From Ensifer adhaerens (GTDB lineage Bacteria; Pseudomonadota; Alphaproteobacteria; Rhizobiales; Rhizobiaceae), in the NCBI RefSeq assembly GCF_000697965.2, contig NZ_CP015880.1, forward strand, positions 3,491,001 through 3,555,000: 64,000 bases of DNA, in the 5' to 3' direction. The notes beneath the pieces are model-generated. The model worked only from the letters and a program-made list of their open reading frames with translations. It had not been told where the DNA came from and ran no database searches. Position 1 is the stretch's first letter, and the number at the start of each line of letters is the position of its first letter. Below are positions 1 to 8,792 of the stretch, one piece after another. Both the position numbers and the translations under genes were made by a program.

Positions 1-1
1 C

Positions 2-1858
2 GACGAGTTCGGCACGCTGAACGAACCCGCCCGGCCGAAGCCGATGGCCGCCGGCGACCGCATCGAGCCCTCGCTCGACCGCTCCGAGCGCCGCATCCTC
101 ACCCCGCCGCCGATCATGGCCGACGACGAGGATGACGACCTGCCCTTCGACATTGACGAGCGCCGCCCCGCCGGCATTCTGCCTGACGACGAAGACTACG
201 ATGCAGCCGCCGACTGGGCGCCGAAGGCGGCACCGCCGAAGCAGGGCCTGCCCAAGGGCGGCTCGCGCGTTTCGACGCCTGCTCCTCGCCCGAAGACGGG
301 CCAGCGCGTCGAGCGCGAAGCCCAGCGCTCCTTCGTCGACGACAACGATGGCGACTTCACGCTGCCGCCGATGCATTTCCTTGCCGAGCCGAAAAACGTC
401 GGCCGCGACGCCTCGCTCTCGCCCGATGCGCTGGAGCAGAACGCCCGCATGCTCGAAGGCGTGCTTGAAGATTTCGGTGTCAAGGGCGAGATCATCCACG
501 TTCGCCCTGGCCCGGTCGTTACCCTCTACGAACTGGAACCGGCGCCGGGCATCAAGTCCTCCCGCGTCATCGGCCTTGCCGACGACATCGCCCGCTCGAT
601 GAGCGCGATCGCCGCGCGCGTCGCCGTCGTTCCCGGCCGCAACGCCATCGGCATCGAACTGCCGAACCAGCGGCGCGAAACCGTCTATCTGCGCGAACTC
701 ATCGGCTCGCGCGATTTCGAGACCTCCAAGGCCCGCCTTGCCATGGCGCTCGGCAAGACGATCGGCGGCGAGCCCGTCGTCGCCGATCTCGCCAAGATGC
801 CGCATCTGCTCGTCGCCGGCACCACCGGTTCGGGCAAATCGGTCGCGATCAATACCATGATCCTGTCGCTGCTCTATCGGCTGAGCCCCGATCAGTGCCG
901 CCTGATAATGATCGACCCGAAGATGCTCGAACTTTCCGTCTATGACGGCATCCCGCACCTGCTTTCGCCGGTTGTGACCGACCCCAAGAAGGCGGTCGTC
1001 GCACTGAAGTGGACGGTGCGCGAGATGGAAGAGCGCTACAAGAAGATGTCGAAGATCGGCGTGCGCAACATCGACGGCTTCAACAGCCGCGTCGAGCAGG
1101 CGCTTGCCAAGGGCGAACAGATCACCCGCACGGTGCAGACCGGCTTCGACCGCCAGACCGGCGAAGCCATGTACGAGACGGAAGAATTCGATCTGGCGCC
1201 GATGCCCTACATCGTCGTCATCATCGACGAAATGGCCGACCTGATGATGGTCGCCGGCAAGGACATCGAGGGCGCCGTGCAGCGACTCGCCCAGATGGCC
1301 CGCGCCGCCGGCATCCATGTCATCATGGCGACGCAGCGCCCCTCGGTCGACGTCATCACCGGCACGATCAAGGCCAACTTCCCGACCCGCATCTCGTTCC
1401 AGGTGACCTCGAAGATCGACAGCCGCACCATCCTTGGCGAACAGGGCGCCGAACAGCTGCTCGGCATGGGCGACATGCTCTACATGGCCGGCGGCGGCCG
1501 CATCCAGCGCGTCCACGGCCCCTTCGTCTCCGACACCGAGGTCGAAGAAGTCGTCGCCTACCTGAAGACGCAAGGCGTACCGCAATATCTCGATGCCATC
1601 ACCGAGGATGACGACGAGGATGGCGAGGGCGGCGGCCCGGCCGGCACCTCCAATCTCGCCGATTCCGACGATCCTTACGACCAGGCGGTTGCGGTCGTCC
1701 TGCGCGACGGCAAGGCCTCCACTTCCTACGTGCAGCGTCGCCTCGGGATCGGTTACAATCGTGCCGCATCGCTGATCGAGCGCATGGAGCAGGAAGGCAT
1801 CATCGGGCCGGCGAACCACGCCGGCAAACGCGAGATCCTCGTTCCGACCGAAGAGTAA
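2..1858 (+). CDS. ftsK: DNA translocase FtsK, C-terminal part (5' end outside window)
   Basis: The frame is open from base 2, so the N-terminal membrane domain lies upstream of the window; about 618 residues are visible. First comes an acidic, Pro-rich linker, then the RecA-like motor domain with Walker A GTTGSGKS (bases about 818-841) and Walker [11 protein letters not shown] (about 1210-1240). The C-terminal winged-helix gamma domain (bases about 1670-1850) contains the run [18 protein letters not shown]. FtsK anchors at the division septum, pumps chromosomal DNA toward dif and activates XerCD. The family call is secure. ATG 44 is an internal Met, not the start. A lolA-like gene follows after about 200 bases, the usual neighbour in rhizobia. 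Confidence 0.97.
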   Translation, partial: DEFGTLNEPARPKPMAAGDRIEPSLDRSERRILTPPPIMADDEDDDLPFDIDERRPAGILPDDEDYDAAADWAPKAAPPKQGLPKGGSRVSTPAPRPKTGQRVEREAQRSFVDDNDGDFTLPPMHFLAEPKNVGRDASLSPDALEQNARMLEGVLEDFGVKGEIIHVRPGPVVTLYELEPAPGIKSSRVIGLADDIARSMSAIAARVAVVPGRNAIGIELPNQRRETVYLRELIGSRDFETSKARLAMALGKTIGGEPVVADLAKMPHLLVAGTTGSGKSVAINTMILSLLYRLSPDQCRLIMIDPKMLELSVYDGIPHLLSPVVTDPKKAVVALKWTVREMEERYKKMSKIGVRNIDGFNSRVEQALAKGEQITRTVQTGFDRQTGEAMYETEEFDLAPMPYIVVIIDEMADLMMVAGKDIEGAVQRLAQMARAAGIHVIMATQRPSVDVITGTIKANFPTRISFQVTSKIDSRTILGEQGAEQLLGMGDMLYMAGGGRIQRVHGPFVSDTEVEEVVAYLKTQGVPQYLDAITEDDDEDGEGGGPAGTSNLADSDDPYDQAVAVVLRDGKASTSYVQRRLGIGYNRAASLIERMEQEGIIGPANHAGKREILVPTEE

Positions 1859-1985
1859 GTCACCGGACCACAGGGCAATTCCCGCAGATTCGCGTGAGGC
1901 GAATGCATTGATAGAAAAGACGCCCGGCGGATGCGGGCAGAGGCTCTGCATAAAGGGCCAAACCGGTAACAGTCATGTGAGAGCG

Positions 1986-2023
1986 CGAGCGAAAAAGCTC
2001 GAAAATGGCGCCTTGAAGGCGCC
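1986..2023 (+). other. Two short hairpins in the ftsK-lolA gap
   Basis: CGAGC/GCTCG (about 1986-2001) and GGCGCC-ttgaa-GGCGCC (2007-2023) follow one another between the ftsK stop and the lolA ribosome site. Neither has a T tract, so they could be a weak processing or attenuation site rather than a true terminator. Confidence 0.3.
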
Positions 2024-2064
2024 GCACTTGCGCTCCAGATGATTCGTAAATGAAGGAGACCGAG

Positions 2065-2727
2065 ATGACAGAGACTAAGACTGGCGAGCGCAACCACCCG
2101 GTGATGTCGCGCCGCCTCTTCGTGTGCGGGCTTGCGGCACTTGGCGGCATCGGCGGCACCGGTCTCGACCTCGGCCAGGCCTTCGCCCAGGCCCCGAGCG
2201 CTGCCCAGAAGATCGCCGACCATTTCTCCTCGGTGAAGACCATGGCCGGCGAATTCGTCCAGTTCGGCCCGCGCGGCGAGCAGACCGGCGGCAAATTCTA
2301 TATCCGCCGCCCCGGCCGCATCCGCTTCAACTACGAGGCCCCCTCGCCGATGCGCGTCATCGCCGACGGCAAGTCCGTCGTCATCGGCAACATGAAGCTC
2401 AAGACCTGGGACATCTATCCGCTGTCGAAGACTCCGCTCAACCTGCTGCTCAGCGAGAGGATCGACCTGACCGGCAAGATGGTGCGCGACGTCAAGGAAG
2501 AGTCCGACCTCATCACCATCGTGCTTGGCGACCGTTCGATCTTCGGCGATTCGACCATCACCATGATGTTCGACCCGAAGACCTACGATCTGCGCCAGTG
2601 GACCATCACCGACGCGCAGAAGAAGGACACCTCGGTCATGATCTTCAATGTCAAGACCGGTATGGCGCTGGACGACAAGGTCTTCCAGATCCCCTATGAC
2701 GAGGTCCGCAACAAGCGCGGCGGCTGA
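2065..2727 (+). CDS. lolA: LolA-like outer-membrane lipoprotein carrier protein
   Basis: The 220-residue protein has an N-terminal export signal containing SRRLFVCGLAALGG and an Ala-X-Ala-type end near AFAQA, followed by a LolA/LolB-like fold (VKTMAGEFVQFGPRG, then GGKFYIRRPGRIRFNYE). LolA ferries lipoproteins across the periplasm to the outer membrane. The start at 2065 is chosen because AAGGAG (2053-2058) sits six bases upstream; the in-frame ATG at 2050 lies before that site. The twin-arginine-like SRR suggests Tat export, but this is inference. A strong terminator follows at 2754. Confidence 0.88.
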   Translation: MTETKTGERNHPVMSRRLFVCGLAALGGIGGTGLDLGQAFAQAPSAAQKIADHFSSVKTMAGEFVQFGPRGEQTGGKFYIRRPGRIRFNYEAPSPMRVIADGKSVVIGNMKLKTWDIYPLSKTPLNLLLSERIDLTGKMVRDVKEESDLITIVLGDRSIFGDSTITMMFDPKTYDLRQWTITDAQKKDTSVMIFNVKTGMALDDKVFQIPYDEVRNKRGG

Positions 2728-2753
2728 ACGACATCACGCGCCAAGCCGACCTT

Positions 2754-2780
2754 CGCGCGTCCATAGGACGCGCGGTTTTT
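2754..2780 (+). terminator. Rho-independent terminator after lolA
   Basis: A perfect 9-bp stem CGCGCGTCC / GGACGCGCG with the 3-base loop ata is followed by GTTTTT. Confidence 0.85.
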
Positions 2781-2907
2781 AGTGCGGCCTCGTTCAGGCA
2801 TTCCTTGTCCCGGCGCGCCGGACCTGCTTAAAGCTCGGGTCAAACATCCATCCCGAGCCGGCCTTCCCTTCGCGAGCGTCCGGCCCCAGCCGATCAGGGA
2901 ATGACGC

Positions 2908-3714
2908 ATGGCCCTTTCCGTCGCCACTTGGAACATCAACTCCGTTCGCCTGCGCATGCCGCTGGTCGAGCATCTGCTGCAGACCTGGCAGCCTGACATC
3001 CTCTGCCTGCAGGAAACCAAGTGCCCGAACGACCAGTTTCCGTCCAAGCCCCTGAAGGCGCTCGGCTACAATCATATCGAGATGCACGGCCAGAAGGGCT
3101 ATCACGGCGTGGCGACGATCTCGCGCCTGCCGCTGCATGAGCTTAGCGATCGCCGCGACTATTGCGGCATCGGCGACGCCCGCCATCTCTCGGTCGTTTT
3201 CGAGGCCGGCGGCAAGAAGATCCGGCTGCATAATTTCTACGTGCCTGCCGGCGGCGATGAGCCGGACCGCACCATCAATCCGAAATTCGGCCACAAGCTC
3301 GATTTCGTCGAGGAGATGAAGCTGCTGCACGCCGAAGCCGAAGCCGGCATTTCCTCGATCCTCGTCGGCGACCTCAATATCGCGCCGCTGGAAGACGACG
3401 TCTGGTCGCACAAGCAGCTCCTGAAGATCGTCAGCCATACGCCGATCGAAACCGAGGGGCTGACCACGGTCATGAACGGCGGCGGCTGGGTCGACCTGAT
3501 GCGCCAGCACACGCCATCCCCGACCAAGCTCTACACCTGGTGGAGCTACCGGGCGAAGGACTGGGAAGCTGCCGACCGTGGCCGCCGACTCGACCATATC
3601 TGGTCGTCCGCCGACCTCGCGCCGGCGCTCAAGAACGTCGATATCCTGCGCGAAGCCCGCGGCTGGGAGCGCCCCTCAGACCACGTGCCCGTCATCGCGC
3701 ACTTCGACATCTAG
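2908..3714 (+). CDS. xthA: Exodeoxyribonuclease III (AP endonuclease, ExoIII family)
   Basis: The 268-residue protein is a full-length exonuclease/endonuclease/phosphatase fold. Motifs in order are ATWNINSVR at the N-terminus, LCLQETKC (metal-binding Glu), GDLNIAP (catalytic Asp/Asn), RRLDHIW and the terminal SDHVPV containing the catalytic Asp-His. It cleaves 5' of abasic sites and degrades duplex DNA 3' to 5' in base excision repair. The ATG at 2908 follows agggaatgacgc and begins directly at the conserved fold. The family is certain; rhizobia often carry more than one xthA paralogue. Confidence 0.95.
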   Translation: MALSVATWNINSVRLRMPLVEHLLQTWQPDILCLQETKCPNDQFPSKPLKALGYNHIEMHGQKGYHGVATISRLPLHELSDRRDYCGIGDARHLSVVFEAGGKKIRLHNFYVPAGGDEPDRTINPKFGHKLDFVEEMKLLHAEAEAGISSILVGDLNIAPLEDDVWSHKQLLKIVSHTPIETEGLTTVMNGGGWVDLMRQHTPSPTKLYTWWSYRAKDWEAADRGRRLDHIWSSADLAPALKNVDILREARGWERPSDHVPVIAHFDI

Positions 3715-3761
3715 GACGTCATTTTCTGGGCGGCGGCACGCACCTTCGGCGCCCGCTGTTC

Positions 3762-3804
3762 CATCAAGAAAAACATGACTAAAAGAATCATATTTTTCTT
3801 GATG
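3762..3804 (+). promoter_or_regulatory. Iron-responsive operator (RirA-type IRO) inside a long inverted repeat
   Basis: Two 17-base arms (3762-3778 and 3788-3804) pair with one mismatch around ctaaaagaa. The centre reads TGA-N9-TCA (3776-3790), which matches the published rhizobial RirA operator motif. It lies about 145 bases upstream of a siderophore receptor gene and touches a candidate -35 box. The arms might also form a transcript hairpin ending xthA, but no clear T tract follows. Confidence 0.65.
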
Positions 3805-3827
3805 CGCATTTCCAAACGGACTATCCC
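3799..3827 (+). promoter_or_regulatory. Candidate promoter for the siderophore receptor
   Basis: TTGATG (3799-3804), a 17-base spacer, then TATCCC (3822-3827). The -35 box overlaps the right arm of the iron operator, so a bound repressor would block polymerase. Prediction by eye only. Confidence 0.4.
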
Positions 3828-3948
3828 TCTTGTCGGGCGGCGGGGACACCGCCTCCGATGGCCGCTCAGCCGTCGTTTTCACTGATATTCGGGTGCTTGG
3901 CTCTGGCTTTGGCCGGAGGGTTTTCGTGCGCCCGCAAGAGGGCCAGAG

Positions 3949-6132
3949 ATGCCAAAGACCTTGCCGACCACCTTCCTGCGCGCCTCGCGCCGCGCGCTGT
4001 CCGCGACCACCGTGCTCGCCGCAAGCGCTGTCGCCGTGATCCTTTCGCCGACAGCGACCCATGCGCAATCGGCCGAAAGCCAGAAGACCACCCGTCTGGA
4101 AAAGATAGAAGCGACGGCCGGCAAGGCAGCTGCGGCGATCGCCGAGGATAACGACACGATCGTGCCGACACGCAACGTCTCGGCGCTGAAGACCGACACC
4201 CCGCTGATCGAAACGCCCCGCTCGGTCTCGGTGGTCACGCGCAAGGAGCTCGAAGAACGCGGCGTGCAGGACATGATCCAGGCAACGCGTTATGCCGCCG
4301 GCGTCACGACCGGCGCCTTCGGCTTCGATCCGCGTTTCGACCAGATCTATATCCGCGGCTTCGAGACGACGACGACCGGCGATTTCCGTGACGGCCTGCG
4401 CCAGCCCTACATGAACTACGGCACCTTCCCGACGGAGGTCTACGGCCTCGAGCGGATCGAGATCCTGAAAGGTCCGGTCTCGGTCATGTACGGTGCTGCC
4501 GGCGCCGGCGGCATCGTCAACCGCATCTCGAAGATGCCGGAGGAGGAGCCCCACCGCGAGGTCGAGCTGCAATATGGCACGATCGGTCGCGCCCAGGCCG
4601 CCTTCGATGTCGGCGGACCGGTAACGGCTGACGGCGACGTCCTCTATCGCATCGTCGGGCTTCTGCGAAACGGCGAGACCAACTACGACGTTGCCGACGA
4701 TCGTTACCTGCTGCAGCCCTCCTTCACCTGGAAGCCGGACGAAGGCACGTCGCTGACGGTCTATGGCCTGGCGCAGAAGGGCGAAAGCGACGCCAGCCCG
4801 CGGGTGCTCGAGCATGACGGCCGGCTGCTGCGCTACAGCGACCCGGACTATGACTACCAGAAGGTCGGCCAGGTCCAGGCCGGTTACAAGTTCGAGCACG
4901 AGTTCGACAACGGCCTGACCTTCCGCCAGCACGGCCGCGTCAGCGATCTGGACCTCAAGGCCCGTTACCTGCAGTTCGGGACGGAGGTCGCGCCCGGCGT
5001 CTTTGACCGCTCACCCGTCGCCATCAAGGACGACCAGCGCGCCTACCAGATCGACAACCAGCTCGAAGCCAACTTCGACACCGGTGCGGCCTCGCACACG
5101 CTGCTGACCGGCCTCGATTACACCTGGATCACCTCGGACTTCGGCCTCGGCTTCGGCGCCGTCGATCCGGCCTATCGCTTCGATCTCAACAACCCGACCT
5201 TCGGCGTCGGCGGTCCGACGCCAGCACTTACCAGCTTCAGCGGGCGGGACCTTCGGCAGACGGGCATCTATGTCCAGGATCAGCTGGAGGTAGGCAACTG
5301 GCGCGCCGTTGGTGGCCTTCGCTACGACTGGGTCGACCAGACCAGCACCAACAAGAACACCGGCGTCGTCGATCGCAAGGACGATGGCGAACTCACCGGG
5401 CAGGCCGGTCTGCTCTACCTCTTCGACAACGGCATCGCGCCCTATGCCAGCTACAGCACCTCCTTCGTGCCGCGCACAGAGCTTTCGGCCGATGGCCGCG
5501 TGCTCGATCCGACGACCGGCGAGCAGGTCGAACTGGGCGTGAAGTACCATCCGGAAGGCGAAGCCTATTCACTGAGCGCGGCCTATTACCGGATCGTCGA
5601 AAGCGGCGCGCCGCAATACGTGTCCGACCCGTCCCTTCCCGTCGGCTACTACTACAAGTCGGCCGGCGAGGTGACGACCAATGGTTTCGAGGTGGAAGGA
5701 CGCCGGGAGTTCGACAACGGCCTGAGCTTCATCGCCGCCTACAACTACAACGACGCTGAAATCACCGGAAACGTCGATCCGTCGCTGATCGGTAACGTGC
5801 CGTCGACGAAGCCGCGCCATGTCGCATCGCTGTGGGTGAACTATCTTTTGCCCGAAGACAAGCAGCTTGCGGGCCTCAGCCTCGGCGGCGGCGTACGGCT
5901 GGCGTCAAGCTCCTACACGTCCGATGCCAACACCGCCAAGAACGGCGGCGCCGTCTATTTCGACGCCTCGATCGCCTACGACTTCGGCGTCAAGAATCCC
6001 GAACTCGACGGACTGTCGCTCGCCGTCAGCGCTACCAATCTCGGCGATCGCCGCGAAGAGGTCTGCACCGATGGCTACTGCTATTTCGGCCAGGGCCGCA
6101 CCGTGCTCGGTTCGCTGAAGTATCGGTGGTAG
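3949..6132 (+). CDS. TonB-dependent siderophore receptor (FhuA/FoxA-like)
   Basis: The 727-residue protein starts with a signal peptide (to about residue 40, ending ATHAQ), then a TonB-box-like DTIVPT near residues 69-74, a plug domain (about 85-200; IETPRSVSVV, YIRGFE, LERIEILKGP, GGIVNRISK) and a 22-strand-type barrel ending in the aromatic YRW typical of outer-membrane proteins. It should import a ferric siderophore across the outer membrane using TonB energy; hydroxamates are likely for this subfamily, but the ligand cannot be read from sequence. No periplasmic or inner-membrane siderophore transport genes are adjacent. The upstream TGA-N9-TCA operator fits repression in iron-replete cells. 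It ends 19 bases from the convergent neighbour. Confidence 0.93.
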   Translation: MPKTLPTTFLRASRRALSATTVLAASAVAVILSPTATHAQSAESQKTTRLEKIEATAGKAAAAIAEDNDTIVPTRNVSALKTDTPLIETPRSVSVVTRKELEERGVQDMIQATRYAAGVTTGAFGFDPRFDQIYIRGFETTTTGDFRDGLRQPYMNYGTFPTEVYGLERIEILKGPVSVMYGAAGAGGIVNRISKMPEEEPHREVELQYGTIGRAQAAFDVGGPVTADGDVLYRIVGLLRNGETNYDVADDRYLLQPSFTWKPDEGTSLTVYGLAQKGESDASPRVLEHDGRLLRYSDPDYDYQKVGQVQAGYKFEHEFDNGLTFRQHGRVSDLDLKARYLQFGTEVAPGVFDRSPVAIKDDQRAYQIDNQLEANFDTGAASHTLLTGLDYTWITSDFGLGFGAVDPAYRFDLNNPTFGVGGPTPALTSFSGRDLRQTGIYVQDQLEVGNWRAVGGLRYDWVDQTSTNKNTGVVDRKDDGELTGQAGLLYLFDNGIAPYASYSTSFVPRTELSADGRVLDPTTGEQVELGVKYHPEGEAYSLSAAYYRIVESGAPQYVSDPSLPVGYYYKSAGEVTTNGFEVEGRREFDNGLSFIAAYNYNDAEITGNVDPSLIGNVPSTKPRHVASLWVNYLLPEDKQLAGLSLGGGVRLASSSYTSDANTAKNGGAVYFDASIAYDFGVKNPELDGLSLAVSATNLGDRREEVCTDGYCYFGQGRTVLGSLKYRW

Positions 6133-6151
6133 CGGGAAACCGTAGCGCGGT

Positions 6152-6607
6152 TCAAGCAAAACGGCCGGCGAGCGCGCCGGCCCGGCGGATCATCGCCTGC
6201 AGGTTTTCGCGGATGCGCGCTTCGACGAGCTCGGCCACTTCAGGATATTCCTCCAGCATGCGGCGGAAGAGCGGCCGATTGATGCGAATGACTTCGCTGT
6301 CTTCCTCGGCCGTTGCCGTGAACTTACGCTCGACCATCGAGATCAGCGCCAGTTCCGACAGAAGCGCTCCGCGACTGACGGTCGAGACCGTCGTCTCAGA
6401 ACCGTCGAAACCGGCCTTCGACAGGGACAAGCTGCCGCTGGCGATCGCATAGGCGCAATCGGCCGGCGCCCCCTCGCGAAACAGCTCCTGTCCCTTGAAG
6501 ATGCGGCGCCGCTCCGCGCCGAAGGCGATCAGCCTCAGCTTGTCCTCGCTGATATCGGCAAACAGCGGCACGTTGGACAGAAGCACGATATCGTCGTTGA
6601 GCGCCAA
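6152..6607 (-). CDS. Cyclic-nucleotide-binding domain protein (Crp/Fnr-like, no DNA-binding domain)
   Basis: The 151-residue protein is essentially one cNMP-binding domain: LSNVPLFADISEDKL, then GQELFREGAPADCAYAIASG, then LLSELALI in the position of the phosphate-binding cassette. The C-terminus is a short helix (ARIRENLQAMIRR) with no helix-turn-helix, so it is unlikely to bind DNA alone and may act as a ligand-sensing partner. The phosphate-binding cassette lacks the classic Arg (LLSELALISM), so binding of a cyclic nucleotide is not assured. It lies downstream of the response regulator in the same orientation, about 120 bases away. Confidence 0.82.
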   Translation of the reverse strand: MALNDDIVLLSNVPLFADISEDKLRLIAFGAERRRIFKGQELFREGAPADCAYAIASGSLSLSKAGFDGSETTVSTVSRGALLSELALISMVERKFTATAEEDSEVIRINRPLFRRMLEEYPEVAELVEARIRENLQAMIRRAGALAGRFA

Positions 6608-6730
6608 GCGGCTAACCTCCCACGGTCACGCCAGTGCCGGTCCCGATGGACCGGATCGCGCACGCGACCCATGCAAACAACAGTCTACGGAGAACGCGCG
6701 AGAAGTGGATTGCCACCCTGCGCACCCCGG

Positions 6731-7414
6731 CTACGGAACGATCTTGTAGCCGCCGTTCTCTGTCACCAAAATCTCGGCATTGGAAGGGTCCCGCTCGATT
6801 TTCTGGCGCAGACGATAGACGTGGGTTTCGAGCGTGTGGGTGGTCACACCGGAATTGTAGCCCCAGACTTCTTCCAAGAGCACGTCGCGCGTCACCACCT
6901 TCTGGTCGGCGCGGTAGAGATAGCGGATGATCGCCGCTTCCTTTTCGGTAAGCCGGATCTTCTGGCCGTTTTCGAGCGTCAGCAGCTTCTGGCTCGGCTT
7001 GAACGTGTAGGGCCCGACGCTGAAGGTTGCGTCCTCGCTCTGCTCGTGCTGGCGCAGCTGCGCGCGGATGCGGGCGAGCAGTACGGCGAAACGGAACGGC
7101 TTCGTCACATAATCGTTGGCGCCGGCCTCAAGGCCCAGAATCGTATCGGAATCGGTGTCGTGGCCGGTCAGCATGATGATCGGCGCCTTGAAGCCGCCCT
7201 TGCGCAGCAGCTTCACCGCTTCGCGACCGTCCATGTCCGGCAGGCCGACATCCATGATCAACAGGTCCACCTGCTGGGCACGCGCCGTCTGGATGCCCTT
7301 GCCGGCAGTCGCTTCCTGGATGAGGTCGAATTCCTCGTAGAGCGAGAGCTGCTCGACCAGGGTCTCGCGCAGGTCATTGTCGTCATCGACAAGAAGAATG
7401 GTACGGGTCGCCAT
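6731..7414 (-). CDS. cenR: OmpR-family response regulator, CenR-like
   Basis: The 227-residue protein has a receiver domain (residues 1-120) with acidic pocket VDDDN at 9-13, phospho-acceptor Asp55 in LLIMDVGLP and Lys105 in YVTKPF, followed by an OmpR/PhoB winged helix (about 130-227; RLTEKEAAIIRYLY, ETHVYRLRQKIE). The sequence closely resembles what I recall of alphaproteobacterial CenR, an envelope-related and often essential regulator; the exact orthology is from memory. Start 7414 is preceded by AGGAAT; an in-frame ATG at 7444 would add ten unconserved residues. No histidine kinase is adjacent, so the partner must be elsewhere. Confidence 0.88.
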   Translation of the reverse strand: MATRTILLVDDDNDLRETLVEQLSLYEEFDLIQEATAGKGIQTARAQQVDLLIMDVGLPDMDGREAVKLLRKGGFKAPIIMLTGHDTDSDTILGLEAGANDYVTKPFRFAVLLARIRAQLRQHEQSEDATFSVGPYTFKPSQKLLTLENGQKIRLTEKEAAIIRYLYRADQKVVTRDVLLEEVWGYNSGVTTHTLETHVYRLRQKIERDPSNAEILVTENGGYKIVP

Positions 7415-7506
7415 GGGACAATTCCTGTTTGCTTCCGTTTTCAAACTAGCTCAAATGCCTGTGTTGGCAAGCGAACCAGCGTTGCTACCTCTTTATATCC
7501 GTAACC

Positions 7507-8106
7507 GTGCTTATGGTGCCCCCCAAATCACGGGCAAAGCAAAAATCCGTGAGAATGATGCTCAAGAAAACGTCGGGAAGAAGACCAGCCAAATCTGTCA
7601 TCACCGTGCGCGCCGCACCGCGCGATCGCAAGCGAGCACTTGTCTCGTTCGACGGCCGCGTCGAGCACGCCGCCATCGGGCGAAGTGGCATTACCAGCCT
7701 GAAGCGCGAGGGCGATGGCGCCACGCCACGCGCCGCGATGAAGCTGATCGGCGGCTATGTCAGGCGCGACCGCCTCCTCCTGCCGTCGACGCCGCTGCCG
7801 ACCCGGACGACGCGCACGGGCATGCTGTGGTGCGACGCGACACGCCACGCGCTCTACAATCGCCCGGTCAAGGCACCCTTCCAGCCGAGCCATGAGGAAT
7901 TAATGCGTGACGACGGGCTCTACGACATCTGCCTGGTGATGGACTGGAACCTGCTCGCGCGCCGGCGAAATGCCGGTTCGGCGATCTTCTTTCACCTGAT
8001 CCGGCCGGGCTACGAGCCGACGCAGGGCTGCGTCGCCGTCAGCCTGCCGGCGATGCGTCGGCTGATCCCGCATATGCGCCGCGGCACCGTCGTGAAGGTA
8101 ATCTGA
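7507..8106 (+). CDS. L,D-transpeptidase (YkuD) family protein
   Basis: The protein has up to 199 residues with a YkuD-like domain: ALVSFDGRVEHAAIGRSG early on and the active-site block FFHLIRPGYEPTQGCVAVS, with likely catalytic Cys175 and His163 (numbering from the GTG at 7507). The family cross-links peptidoglycan or attaches proteins to it. The block reads TQGCVAV rather than the common S-H-G-C-h-R/N. No convincing signal peptide is seen, unusual for a periplasmic enzyme, unless the start is misplaced. The start is uncertain: GTG 7507, ATG 7513 and ATG 7555/7558 are all in frame and none has a good ribosome site. It is divergent from the response regulator. Confidence 0.75.
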   Translation: MLMVPPKSRAKQKSVRMMLKKTSGRRPAKSVITVRAAPRDRKRALVSFDGRVEHAAIGRSGITSLKREGDGATPRAAMKLIGGYVRRDRLLLPSTPLPTRTTRTGMLWCDATRHALYNRPVKAPFQPSHEELMRDDGLYDICLVMDWNLLARRRNAGSAIFFHLIRPGYEPTQGCVAVSLPAMRRLIPHMRRGTVVKVI

Positions 8107-8124
8107 CCTCGACGTCCGATCGGC

Positions 8125-8661
8125 TCAATCGAGCGAACGCGGCGTCACGAAGCGCGCGAGCCTGGCCCCGCCGGACAGAAGCTCACGCCAGCCAGTCGCT
8201 TCGAATTCAAGGACGGCAAGCGCCGCCGTCGGAAACTTGTCCGCCATGCGCATACGCAGATCCGCATCGCCGGAGCCGACGAGTTCATGCGCCAGGTCCT
8301 CCATGCCGGGATTATGGCCGACGATCAGCAGCGTCCTGATGGCCGGGTCGGTTGCACGAAGCACGCTGAGGATCTGGGCGGCCTCCACCTCATAGATCGC
8401 CCGGGTGTTTTCGACCGTGATGCCGGGCGGCAAGGCAGCGGCTACCAGTGTCCAGGTCTCCTGCGCCCGTTTCGCGGTCGAGACGAGGGCGAGATCCGGC
8501 ACGAGCGCATGCCGAGCCATATAGCCCCCCATCAGTGGCGCCGCCTTGCGGCCTCGCTCGCCGAGCGGTCGGTTGATGTCGGCAACGCCGTCCGGCCAGG
8601 CGGACTTGGCATGGCGCAACAGCAGCAGACGGTAGCGTTGCACAGGCAGATCGTCGCTCAT
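8125..8661 (-). CDS. SixA-like histidine phosphatase family protein
   Basis: The 178-residue protein carries the histidine phosphatase signature LLLRHAKSAW (Arg16-His17) near the N-terminus, then STAKRAQETW and VGHNPGMEDLAHEL with the second catalytic His. SixA-type enzymes dephosphorylate phosphohistidine on signalling proteins; the substrate here is unknown. The start MSDDLPVQRY at 8661 is chosen because a longer frame to 8766 would run through the leuC terminator hairpin. It lies downstream of leuC in the same orientation but beyond that terminator. Confidence 0.85.
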   Translation of the reverse strand: MSDDLPVQRYRLLLLRHAKSAWPDGVADINRPLGERGRKAAPLMGGYMARHALVPDLALVSTAKRAQETWTLVAAALPPGITVENTRAIYEVEAAQILSVLRATDPAIRTLLIVGHNPGMEDLAHELVGSGDADLRMRMADKFPTAALAVLEFEATGWRELLSGGARLARFVTPRSLD

Positions 8662-8735
8662 CCCATCGTTCTCCCCAATGTGCCTCGGCCCGCACAGCTT
8701 AACCCATTTCAGGCGCGCGGGCGGGGAGAGCGCCA

Positions 8736-8764
8736 AATAAAAAAGGCCGCCCCGAAGGGCGGCC
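8736..8764 (-). terminator. Rho-independent terminator after leuC
   Basis: A GGCCGCCC / GGGCGGCC stem (8745-8752 and 8757-8764) with a 4-base loop is followed, reading the minus strand, by a T-rich run complementary to aataaaaaa. Confidence 0.85.
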
Positions 8765-8792
8765 ATTGACGCCGGAAAAGCTCAGACCCGGC

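Noticed and set aside
44..1858. Complete ftsK-like gene starting at ATG 44
   Set aside because: The frame continues to the window edge with the same linker composition, so the ATG is internal.
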